In this document: piece by piece, positions 44,887 to 55,700 of the stretch
Layout of the letters: each line of letters begins with the position of its first letter
How positions within the stretch are numbered: the stretch's first letter is position 1
Assembly: GCA_022494885.1 (NCBI GenBank)
Contig: JAGVSM010000890.1
Coordinates: 25,170 to 89,169, forward strand
DNA length: 64,000 nt
Direction of reading: 5' to 3'
Origin: Micrasema longulum
Taxonomy: Eukaryota; Arthropoda; Insecta; Trichoptera; Brachycentridae
Notes under the pieces: model-generated
The model's database searches: none
Seen by the model: the letters and a program-made list of their open reading frames with translations, nothing else
What the model was told of the DNA's origin: nothing
Made by a program: the position numbers and the translations under genes

Positions 44887-45285
44887 TTTTTTCAGTCAAG
44901 TTACAGTTCACGTCAGTTTGGTTGAGTTATGAGGAAATAACTAATGAACTCGTTCGTCGGAGTGTTACATTAAAACTGAAAATATTTTCCTATGTCGCTA
45001 TGATTTTGTTAACTGTGAGTGGGCAGCGAAATATCTGAACAAAAATCTTTACTCAGATAATACTTTGTATAAGGAATAAAGTTTTTATCTCAGTGAAGCG
45101 ATTATCGTTTTGTTTTGAGAATAACAGTCCGTACCTGTAGGTATATGTAATAATTTAAGAGATGATCAATAAAATGTGCATATTTTTTTACGCGAGAAAC
45201 CATAGGAAGCAATGAAAATTTAAGAACGTTCGCAGAAAAACGTAATTTTGTTTATAATATCAACGCTGAAAAGGAAATGTAGCAT
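44887..45285 (-). other. Upstream region of gene A
   Basis: Contains the likely promoter of gene A. Several TCAGT-like initiator sequences are present on the minus strand near 44895-44920, but no TATA box or start site can be fixed. Confidence 0.35.
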
Positions 45286-45554
45286 GTTGGCCTAGTGGTT
45301 GAATAAATGGGCAGCGCATTTGCATGCCATGCAAGAGGTCTCGGGTTCGATTCCCGAAATCCCGAAATGTTGATATGAAATATTTGTTTAAAAGGGTGTT
45401 TTTATACTAGAATATTTCATAGTCCCTGGACTGGCACCTGAAACGTAAGACTGATCATCATACGTTCATGTAACAAAAATACAATTGGTGTAACAATGCA
45501 GTGCCCTATGCACCATTAGGTGCGGAAAGGGAATGATGATGATAATAATGACAT
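45285..45554 (+). repeat. tRNA-derived SINE (family 1)
   Basis: Has box B GGGTTCGATTCCCGAAAT, the family body, and an AATGATGATGATAATAATG tail. An 8-bp direct repeat ATGTAGCA flanks it (45277-45284 and 45555-45562). Confidence 0.85.
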
Positions 45555-45639
45555 ATGTAGCAATTTTACAGAAAAGCCGAAAAAAGTTTTTTGTTTTGTT
45601 TTAATTAATAATAAAATTTCATACAGACGTATTAGTTTG

Positions 45640-47640
45640 ACGTGATTTCTATAGGTATAATTGAAATTGTAGGAGAAGGACGTGAAGGAACTTGCGGTGG
45701 GCCTTTTGAGCTAGGTGCAAGAAATGACAGAGGAAACAGATTGACAGAATTCTGCGAAAAACACCAATTAGTGATAGCAAACACTTGTTTTCAACACCAC
45801 CCAAGACAGCGATACACCTGGAAATCACCTGGAGACCGACAAAGACTGCATATAGATTATATAATAGTGAGATATAGATTTAAAAACCAAATAAAAGACT
45901 AGAAGTTATTCCGGTCCAAATATAGATAGCGATCATAATATGGTGATGGCCAAAAGTCTTTTAAAACTGAAAAAAATAAAAAAGATAAATAATTTCAAAT
46001 GGGATACAAAAGTATTAAAGATAAAAGAGGTCAGTGACAGCTTTAGGGAAAAGACACAAAAGTGTAACCTAATGGAAGAAGACAACGTGAATACGATCTG
46101 GGAAGAGATAAAGGCGAAGATAAAAACTACAGCAGAGGAAATTATAGGCAAGGAAAAACCCCAAACAAGAAAGGAATGGATAACCGATGAAATTCTAAAC
46201 ATGATAAAGGAAAGAAGAAATCTCAAAAATGATAAAAGAGCTGAATCACAAGAGAAATACAAAGCGCTAAGAAATAAAATAAATAGAGAGTCAAGAATAG
46301 CAAAAGAAATTTATTATCAGAATAAATGCGATGAGATTAATGACGACCTCAAGAACTCTTAGGCTAATATCCCATGCTTCAAAAATATTGACTACTATCA
46401 TCCTAAAGAGAATTGAACCAAAAGTATAGAACATCCTTTCCAAAGACCAGTTTGGCTTCAAAAGAGGTGTAGGAACCAGAGAAGCAATATTGTCTTCACG
46501 AATACTACTCGAAAAAATAATAAAAAGAAACCAAAACACATACATTGCATTCATAGACCTGGAGAAAGCTTTTGACAAAGTAGAATGGAAAAGACTTTTC
46601 GAGATTTTAAAGAAAATTGATATCAAATATAGAGATAGAAGAATAATCCAGGCGCTATACAAGAATGGGGCCGCTATAATCAGATGTGACGATGATACAA
46701 AAGAATCCAATATAAGACAAGGGGTAAGACAGGGATGCTCACCATCACCTGTTCATTTTAACGCTTATATACAGGGTGAGATTGACGACTTGAGAGAGAC
46801 GATGAGTCACAGAGAAGGTGTAAAGATACACGGGCAAAAGGTGGATATGATAAGGTTTGCTGACGATATTGCTATGGTTGCTGAAAGTGAAGAAGAACCG
46901 CAAGAGGCCTTAACAACTATGGAAAGCATTCTTCAAAATAACGACAGTATGAAGATAAATAAAGACAAAACAAAGCTACTGACTGTAGGCCGAATGCAAC
47001 ACCAGATGAGAGTAGTGATGTCGGGAATACCACTAAAGAACACCAAGGAGTTTGTCTACCTCGGGAGCAAAATAACGTGGACAGTCGGTCTAAGAGCGAG
47101 GTCGACAGCCGTATACATTAAGCTAGACTTGCATTTAATAAAAGGTCAAAAATAATAGAATCAAATAATATAGACCTAAAACTAAGAATACCTATGTATG
47201 GAGTATCTTGATGTATGGCTGCGAGACATGGTGCCTATCCGAAAGAGATAAACGGAGACTAGAGGCTTTTGAGATGTGGTCCTACAGAAGACTACTAGGA
47301 ATTTCCTGGAGAGACCACATTACAAATGAGGAGGTTGTCCAAAGAATCGAAGGTGGAAGGCACCTGCTCAGGACCTTGTCCGAAAGGCGAGCGAGATGGA
47401 TCGGCCATGTAATGCGTCAGGAGGGCCTCCTGCATGTCATAATGGAAGGGATGACCGAGGGGACAAATTCTAGGGGACGCCCACGCCGAGAGTACCTGAA
47501 GGACCTATTAGAGGACGTGCGCTGCTCATCATATGTTGACTTTAAAAGAGCCGCACAAGACCGGGAGGAATGGAGGAGAAGAATGAAAGTAATTGCTGCC
47601 AGCCAATCCCAGGATTGAGACCAGAGAAGAAGAATAATTG
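45640..47640 (+). pseudogene. RTE-type LINE, truncated and frame-broken
   Basis: Contains an endonuclease tail (VGEGREGTCGGPFELGARND, RLHIDYIIV) at 45650-45900. A spacer frame follows at 45940-46362, then a reverse transcriptase at 46380-47150 with YIAFIDLEKAFDKVEW, RQGVRQGCSP and the catalytic RFADDIAMVA. The C terminus at 47208-47618 has RRLLGISWRDHITNEEVV and SRGRPRREYLKDLLEDVR. The 5' end and the RT finger region are missing and several frame breaks occur. The family is inferred from the endonuclease and tail motifs. Confidence 0.85.
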
Positions 47641-47761
47641 AAATTAAAATTAATAATACGGCATTCATTTTAAAAAATAAAATCAACAATGTTTTGAGTA
47701 CGTCCAAATGTTTGTAGACAGGCTAGATTTCCTCCCTATGGAGTCAATTAGATCTTAATAT

Positions 47762-48120
47762 GTTGTAACAGAGAGGGAAAAACATTTTTGTGGGAATATC
47801 GAAGTCTAGGCATTCACAAGGCTTATCACCTGTCATTGGCTGGTTTAAGTGGCCACTTTACATACTGTGTTACATTCACCATTCTGCCATGTTTAAACAT
47901 CCACATTTCCTCAACTCTTCCATCTGTTGACTTTTGTGAAGTAAAAGAGCTGAAACCATTATCATGTGGGTGAGATTCACCCGGCTGAATATTAATATAC
48001 TGGGCAATAATATTAATATACTAATATTATAATACTAGGCAAGCTAATGACAGATCATAATCCCTGTAAATGCCTAGACTTCCGTATCCCCTCAGAAATG
48101 TTTTCCCTCTCTATTGCAAC
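47762..48120. mobile_element. MITE family D, complete copy
   Basis: Terminal inverted repeats of about 60 bp. The left end GTTGTAACAGAGAGGGAAAA through AAGTCTAGGCATTCACAAGG is matched inverted at CCTGTAAATGCCTAGACTTC through CTATTGCAAC. No coding capacity. Best copy to define this family in the window. Confidence 0.8.
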
Positions 48121-48860
48121 AAATTGCGAAATAAAAAAATAATTAATTGGCTCTTCTGTAAAGTTGCTGCATATCGCTTGGTAACTTTTTCCTTTCCAGC
48201 GTCGATATTATCATCTTTAGAAATCGCGAAAAACACATATTTAAAAAAAAAGTAAACAGAAATAGATTTTAAGCAATTAAAAATCCGGCAGATCACTTTC
48301 TAACCACCTCTTAAAAAATATGCATACATACGAGTAGATAGTAGATAGCCGTGGACAACATAATCCTTGTCACGCAATGTGCATTATAAATCTGTTACAT
48401 ACGTTATGATTTGTAAATTAAATAAATTATAAATCACCAGCTGCGTTTTTACAACTACGTATGATGAAGCATGCTTCAGCAAGTTTCACATACATAATTA
48501 TCTCTAGCTAGGTATGTCTTATGTCAATAATACCACTATCAGCGTAGGTAGGTAGAAATTAATAACGAATAATTATGTGGCTCGAAACCGGTTGTACAAT
48601 AAAATTCGTTTTGAAAATTATCTTGAAATTTGGTTTCCTAAGAAAGCGGTGCCGTTATCTAGTGGCCATGATAATATGCCGTGATGCGGTGGACGTTACA
48701 AGACTGCCGTTTTAACGGTGACCAAGGCCGCGATAAAAAACGATATCTTTATCGGTACATGTAGAGACGGTATAAAGTAAAATCGATATTTATGTACACA
48801 AATGTACATATTTCTACGAAAAATTAAAGCCTAATCTGTAATTAAACATGTTTCGAAAAT
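48120..48860. other. Intergenic, nothing recognised
   Basis: Between genes B and A. GCGGTGCCGTTATCTAGTGG (48648) recurs at 49657 as GCGGTGCCGTTATCTAGCGG, and TATAAAGTAAAATCGATATT (48771) has an inverted counterpart near 49575. So 48645-49690 may be one repeat complex. Confidence 0.35.
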
Positions 48861-48862
48861 TT

Positions 48863-49030
48863 TTCTTTTTTGGGTGATACCGTGTGTGTTCGATTTGTCC
48901 CGATGTTTCGGCTACTATTGCAGGAGCCATCGTCAGGGTAAACTGAGTGACCTTAGAAGATGACTCCTGCAATGGCCAAACAGCCAAAATGTCAGAACAA
49001 ATCCAACACACACGGTAGCACCCAAAAAAT
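48863..49030. mobile_element. Foldback element
   Basis: Arms of about 65 bp are inverted. TGGGTGATACCGTGTGTGTT and TATTGCAGGAGCC on the left pair with GACTCCTGCAATGGCC and AACACACACGGTAGCACCCA on the right, with a short centre. Confidence 0.75.
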
Positions 49031-49084
49031 AAATGTGTTGATAACGTGACCGTGAAAACCTTCGCACTTTTTTATGGTATACGT

Positions 49085-49190
49085 TTTGTATTTTTTATAC
49101 AAAAAACTTAATTTTATTTTGTGGATAAAATTAACGACGACTGTTAACTTTAATTTTATCTACAAAGTAAAATTAAGTTTTTTGTATGAA
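49085..49190. repeat. Inverted repeat
   Basis: ATACAAAAAACTTAATTTTA and TAAAATTAAGTTTTTTGTAT flank a short centre with GTTAAC. A related single arm lies at 49430-49460. No coding capacity. Confidence 0.7.
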
Positions 49191-49689
49191 AAGCAGAATA
49201 TGCATACATTTTTTCTTATAAACATGTTCAATTATAGGTAACCGACGACGATACTTAAAATGTTCATGCAATTATACTCATTTTTGTACACAAATATCAG
49301 TTTTTTTTTTATAGACAGTCGATAATAACTCTCCATTGTAATCTAGGCCCTGGGCTCGATGTACCGACGAAGATTGCGTTTGTAATTGCCCTGGCCTAAT
49401 GGGAATTTAACGTTTATCAACAATTTTATTTAAAAAGTAAAATTAAATTTTTTGGATAAAAAATAGAATACGTATAGGTACAATATTTTTTTCTAAACAT
49501 GCTCAATTACAGGCTACCGACGAAAATACTTTAAACATTAATAAATATACACACTTTCACACATAAATATATATTTTACTTTATACCGTCTCGATGTGTA
49601 CCGATGAAGATAGCCTTTGTAATCGTGGCCCAGAGATGTCAACTTAGAGTGAGCGGTGCCGTTATCTAGCGGTCGTGATAACCTTATTT

Positions 49690-50280
49690 ATTTATTATCA
49701 ACAAATTATATTAACTTATAGTTTTAAAACTGAAACGTACCACAGCGAAAAACGGACAATCTAGACAAATTTAGCATTATGAGTAGGATATTTGGAAAAT
49801 ACGGGTAAATAGGTCAAATAATATAATTCTGAGGAGAAGAAGATGTATTAATTTAAAAAAATAAAATTCTATTAAAGCTAGATATATTTTTTTAAAAAAC
49901 ATTCTACCGCCGCGCCATTCATTTTAAAGTTTAGTGCAAATTTCAACATTTTCATGATCTTCTTACAAAACCAATAAAAATTTCGTCAATTTAAATAGTC
50001 CTTATAACGTTTGCACTCATTTTTAGACACAAACATGTTTCCTGATACACGAACTTGGAAAAAATGATCTTAAAATGTTCATACCGCTCTGACAACCGTC
50101 CTGCATATGACGGCACTGCTGCTTGACGTTCTGCTTAAAATCGTCGTTTTCTAGGGAAAACCAGCGCTATCCGGTTTGCATGGACCACGTTTTCATGACA
50201 CCGTCCACCGCTACATGGCGGCCCCTAGAAAACGCCACCACTCACTAAGGAAACCATAGATTTAGAGAACATGTGTAATG
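49690..50280. other. Intergenic, nothing recognised
   Basis: No supportable gene or repeat boundary. Confidence 0.35.
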
Positions 50281-50380
50281 TTAACATATTACAACAGAGA
50301 TGGAGAGCATTTTTGAGAAGGGAATATGAATGCCTAGGCATTTATAGTGCTTATGAGCTGATTTAAGCGACTTATGTGAC
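50280..50380 (+). repeat. MITE family D, left end fragment
   Basis: Starts ATTACAACAGAGATGGAGAG, then TTTTGAGAAGGGAATATGAA and CCTAGGCATTTATAGTGCTT. The rest is lost. Confidence 0.55.
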
Positions 50381-50502
50381 ACGTTTTTTTCCTTTATCGG
50401 TCTATTTAAGATGTGTGGTAGGATACATACCCCAGAGCTGCTTCTATGCGTATGTTTGTATACCCATTAGGGTTGCATATTATCACTTTTTTTATATAAA
50501 GA

Positions 50503-50940
50503 AGTATTTGCGTTCTTATGATTTACCCAAATATTACAATTTTAGGGTCATTTTCAAAGAGTGGTACATAACTCTAAAAAAATAAAAAAATAATAATTAT
50601 GTTTTATTTGAATCCTACTATGCCTTATATTAAAAACATAATATAATGTATGTATTATGTCTTAATAGTGTATTATGTTAACTATGTAACTTTATTGATT
50701 TTTTATAATTTTTATATTTGAAAAAATGTTAATTATGTTTAATGTGTAACTTTTTCTTATTATATAGTATGTATAATGTAAAAGCCCCATGGGCGTCAAC
50801 AGAAAGAAAAATAAAAAAATAAAAAAAATAAATAACTCAATATTAGAAAATATAAATAAATTTGGGGTAGAGTGGCGTTCGAATCTCAGACCTCTGATCC
50901 ATGAGTCCGCGACGCTAGCCACGTGACCACATCCCGGTTA
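50503..50940 (-). repeat. tRNA-derived SINE (family 2), split by an insertion
   Basis: The 3' part (50505-50573) and the head (50832-50940, with GTTCGAATCTCAGACCTCTG as printed) match the uninterrupted copy at 22470. They are separated by about 258 bp. ATAACTC lies at both junctions and looks like the target duplication of the insert. Confidence 0.7.
50574..50831 (+). mobile_element. Insertion within a SINE
   Basis: About 258 bp of AT-rich sequence ending in an AAAAATAAAAAAATAAA tail and flanked by ATAACTC repeats. The A-rich tail suggests a retroposed fragment. It contains AAAGCCCCATGGGCGTCAAC. Confidence 0.5.
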
Positions 50941-51439
50941 TTTTGAATTAAACCTATTTCTTGTCTCAACATCATCTATTGTGTCTTCTATACGATACCT
51001 TCAGATGCGGTTTTTCAAATTGAATTTTATTTCATCTTTAAATTAATTTAATTTAAAGAATATAAGAATATACTTCACGCATAGAGTTTTTTGATTCCCG
51101 TTTTTTTTCTATCCCGCGTGACGCGGAATGAAAAAATATGTACTCTCGGGAAATCCCGGGAATCGAGAATTTATTTAAACAAATCATTATTTCCTTTGTA
51201 AGAAGCATTTCTTTTAAGTAGACGGACAGAAAGTTGGACGGATGGACAAAATAAAACAAAAATTATATTTATGAAACATTTGTATTTTTTAATCAGTTCG
51301 AAATTACAAAAAAATCTAATAAAAGGCTTGGGAAGCATTTTGAAATAGGGCACTCATAAACATATTCTTAGATGTGCTCTAATAATAACAATGTGCATAT
51401 ATTTCATTTGCAAGTTATTTAACACATATTTCTTAACCT

Positions 51440-52000
51440 TTTGCTTGAATTTTGTTTTTTTTTCTTCATAAATCTATTTTCCCATTTCATTATATTTTTT
51501 AACAGCCTTATATAAAATTGAATTTTGTGACTTTGCCTTTTTTTTAAATGGAAGTCTGATTTTTTCCTTTCTCTTGTATGCGATTATGTTCATGTTTTTG
51601 ATCAATTTTTTTCCACAATTCTGTTTTTTTTTCAATTTTATAATATTATAAATAAACATCATCGTATTGTAAAATATCCTTCGCTATATCTTAGTACATT
51701 TAATTTATTTATCATCAAACTTACACTTGTGTATCTGTTTTTTTTCAAAATGATTCTTAAAGCTTTGTTTTGTAATATGGTTAGTTTGTTTAGATTTTCT
51801 TGGTTTGATAAAAATAATATGCTACTACAGTAGTTAATGTGTGGTGTAATAATTGTGTTATAAATAATTTTGCATGAATTATTATCAACAAATCATTTAA
51901 TTTTTCGCAAAATAGAAATAATTTTTTTGCAATCTTTTTCGTTACCATCTAAGTATTTTGATTAAATGTAAGTTTGGAATTCATTATTACACCCAAACAT
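51440..52000 (-). pseudogene. LINE reverse-transcriptase C-terminal fragment
   Basis: The minus strand near 51850-51740 encodes NQENLNKLTILQNKALRIIL. Near 51660-51440 it encodes RKEKIRLPFKKKAKSQNSIL and YKAVKKYNEMGK, both typical of the C-terminal end of jockey/CR1-type LINE proteins. Several frame breaks. Confidence 0.65.
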
Positions 52001-52340
52001 ACTAAGCCTTATTGAAAAACCGACATCTAATAAATTTAGCGAAATTACCTGCCACTCGAGAAACTCTTTCACTCTCTGTGGACGTTTGTTTGACAGATAA
52101 AATAGCTTCGCATTTTATTTTTAAAATTAATGAAACCAACAGCTACACGGTAATGTAAAACAGTATGTACAAAATGACATAACATAATTAGACAAAACAG
52201 GAATAAAAGTATAAATAAACATAATGTACGGTTCACTAGGAGTTAAAGGAAATAGAATATGGGAAAACAGAGAAGGAAGAAAAAAATAAAAACGTAGAAA
52301 GAGGGTTCTTTGACTGGTACGTGGTTCTCCTTTTATTGAA
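52000..52340. other. Intergenic, nothing recognised
   Basis: No gene or repeat boundary could be supported. Confidence 0.35.
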
Positions 52341-52577
52341 AAGATTATAAAATATTTCCCGATATTTATCGGGAAAACTCACCGACTTGAACTTGTCACG
52401 TCACGGGCGGAGAAATTTCAAAATTACAAAACTTTAAAAAAATCATAGCGATTACAATACTTCTTATTATCGTTCCTCTCCCCAATGGAGGTTGGAAATC
52501 ATCGTTGCGATTCTCACTTTGTTGATGATAATACGAAAGATAAAAATATTTTTTAAAAACCATTCAACTTCCTCATT
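52340..52577. mobile_element. MITE family C, copy 5 (internally rearranged)
   Basis: The right end CATTCAACTTCCTCATTGC and the interior ACAAAACTTTAAAAAAATCA match family C. About 60 bp containing CCCAATGGAGGTTGG is foreign. It lies 24 bp past the gene B stop and therefore probably within the gene B 3' untranslated region. Confidence 0.6.
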
Positions 52578-52601
52578 GCAATTTTGATGATTGAAGAAAA
52601 G

Positions 52602-52729
52602 CTACTCTCCTTTCGCTGTTAACGCCAATTGCTTCAAGCGTTTCCTGTCTACTTTTCCTGACGGTGTACAAGGTAGTTCTTTTAAGAAGACAACTCCCCC
52701 TCTCAATTGTTTTATGTCGGACAGCGAAT
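52602..52729 (-). CDS. Gene B exon 11 (last)
   Basis: 128 nt after acceptor TTGTTTTAG, stop TAG at 52602-52604. Encodes SLSDIKQLRGGVVFLKELPC and TPSGKVDRKRLKQLALTAKG. The catalytic Lys is present. It ends in the same AKGE as gene A. Confidence 0.93.
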
Positions 52730-55700
52730 CTAAAACAATACAAATTAAACATTAAGTACATAGTAAACTCAAATCAAAAGCCTTTTGAAATCTCCAAAGC
52801 GAACGCTGATAAGTGTTAAAAAAACATTTTAAATATATAGAAAATGCTAAAACAAAACCACCATAACATAATCATATGGTAGTCACATTATGTGAAATAA
52901 TACCGGCGTTATTTAAAGTATATCTTTCTTCATTCTGTTAACCGTAATGTTATGACGGTGCTTTATTTATTTAGTTTTTTATTATTTACTTTTTAGCATG
53001 AACAAATGTTCTACTCTGCTCAATGTTTTTTTTTTGTAAATTTATTGATATAATTGTAAGTTGCTAGAATTCCACTCGTCCATGCGCTAGACGATTGATA
53101 ATCTGACTTCATATGTAAATGTCATAAAATATAAAATACCTAAATTTTGTAAATGGGGTCGAGAATTTCAACGGACCACGTTCTCAGTAGCTGCAAGACC
53201 TGTTATAATCTAACTAATTTAACTAATCTAATCTAATTTTGAATATCATTTAAACATTAAACTTCATTGTCGAATTAAAACATAATGATAATGGGGGTTA
53301 GATTTCTTACCATCCATGCGCTCTGCCAAACATAATATAAATTATCTAACTATAATAATAATGGTGTTAGAGCTAAGCTAGCGGGACATACTCGATTAGA
53401 CACACTCCCGATATTATTTATTTAATTAATTAATTAATTATGGATAACTTATATAGCGCCATTTTCGTAATAAAATACCTCAAGGGCGCTTTACATGATG
53501 ATTATATTGTTAAGTTAATTTAATTGAAGCTTTTAAATTTGTAATTTAATTAAAATAATTTATTTTGTTGTCACTTGCTACGGATTTATTCAAATGATTT
53601 AGAGAACAAGTGGGTTTTAAGTTTTTTCCGAAACATCACTTCACTTTCACAGCCTCGCACCTCTGCTGGGAGAGCATTCCATGCCATAGGGCCTGCGACC
53701 ACAAATGTGCGCTCACCAAATTTAGTGCGCTGTTTGCGTAGAGGTATAATAACTTTTCCTCTCGCCGTAGACGTAGCTGATCTAAGCGTGAGACGCCTGT
53801 CAGCTAGTTCATCTGGAATGCATAGTTCCCTTAGATATTCCGGAGCAGAGTTGTGCAGTGACTTATACATAAGCCAACAGAGTTTGTATTCGACCCTCTG
53901 GGAAAACGTAGCCAGTGTAGTTCCCGAAGTAGTGGAGTGATATGACTGAACTTAGAGATTCCGAAAATAAGTCTCGCTGCGGCATTCAATACAGATTGTA
54001 GGCGAGTCATTTTGTTCATTGGTAGACCTGCATAGATACCATTACAATAATTAATGTATGCATATTACTTGTCAAGTTTTACAGAAGACACTGTCGAGAT
54101 GTAAAACAAATGCTTATAAGCAATATACGTTTTTTTTACACAACAATAAACTAGGAGGCCTAATTACAGCGTTGATTACTGCATCACGAGGCCGACGCAT
54201 CTGACTATCTTGTTATGAGTTGGAATGCTGAATTAGTCCAACTTATTAGCTCACTTTACCATATTCAACGACTCGACCAATACGTTGTCAGCCAACAGAA
54301 GTTAACAGTTTTCATGCCGTTTACTGTCTTAACGGGTAGTACATACGTAATAATATAAGCCGAGTAACGATGTAATTTTTTACTATTTTATGAGCCAAGT
54401 GACTGAAGTTGTTTTTCTAAAAATTGATTTTCAAAAGACCAACATTTAATTATATTACAGCGATGGATACTGTCACAGAAATTTTAAAATGTTTCTCGAT
54501 GGTAACACGTACTTTTTACAACGTCTTTTATTTGCTGAGCTGTAGCATTGGATCCTTGGAGCACCTGGACAAAGGCTATGGGATGCTCTCCATCTTCAGG
54601 ATGGGGTTGTCCTACTACTCCTACCTGCACCACACTTGGTATCTTCATTATCTCAAATTCCACTTCTGCTGGTGTTATCTGGAATAATTTTGTTAAAATT
54701 GTTAAAAAATCTTGTTCATAGGCGTACCTCTCAAAATATAAACAAATAATTGCCCTGTCTGAAGACGTTCATTATGTGTGTCCGCCACGTGGTGTAATCA
54801 CTGGTTAGCGCGTTTGCCTGGTAGGTCTTATAAATGAAATATTTATTCTAGAATATTTTATAGTCTCTGGACTGGCGCCTGAATCATAAGACTGATCATC
54901 TTACCTTAACGTGACAAAAATATTAAGATACGACAAATGATGAAGATGCTCATTAACGTGTTAAAAAAGCGCTATTTGATCAAATAAGTAAGTGCAAATG
55001 TAACAATTATTTTATGTATTATTTATAATGCATAGAATTACGAATAGTCCAGAAGGAGCGTAGAATCATATTTGAATACATCGATCTGTGTCCAAAAATT
55101 CCCCCACTTTGCCCCATTTTCGTTGCGCGCATTCGCGACGTCACCGCGTAATGTTGCCAGATGGGAAAAAATATAATCATAACACAAATGTAAGGTTAAA
55201 AAAAAGCAATTTGTTAATTTCTCTAAAATTTTATTGTGCACGCAGAAACATTGATTGACACAACAGAGTAGATAAGTAAAGGGTCATTTAATAAGAGTAA
55301 TTGAATTCATGAACTTTGAACTTAAAATATAAAACAAATTTTATTTTACAAAAAACGGATATTTTTATATCATATTAAATAATATTTGATATTTTAAAGA
55401 TAATATCGTTCAAATGTCCCCTACGGCTTTGTTTAATCGGAGGTCTAATTTTCATTAGTTCTTTCATTAGATGAGCAAAGTAGGGTAAAAAAACTTTTTA
55501 CTACCCTGGCAACACTAACGAAATGTTCATTTTGTTTCTTCGACAATCTGACAGATAGAAAAAATAATTATTTTTTTAAGTAATGCATTTGCTACTTACA
55601 CATGCATTTGCTAATTACACATGAAATGTGATCTTATCCTGTTTCTTAAAGATCCCAGCAGTATTTCTACACTTTAAAAAGACACGACACGGCATAGCTG

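Noticed and set aside
53575..53940. 121-codon plus-strand gene
   Set aside because: It is the antisense shadow of a LINE reverse-transcriptase fragment.
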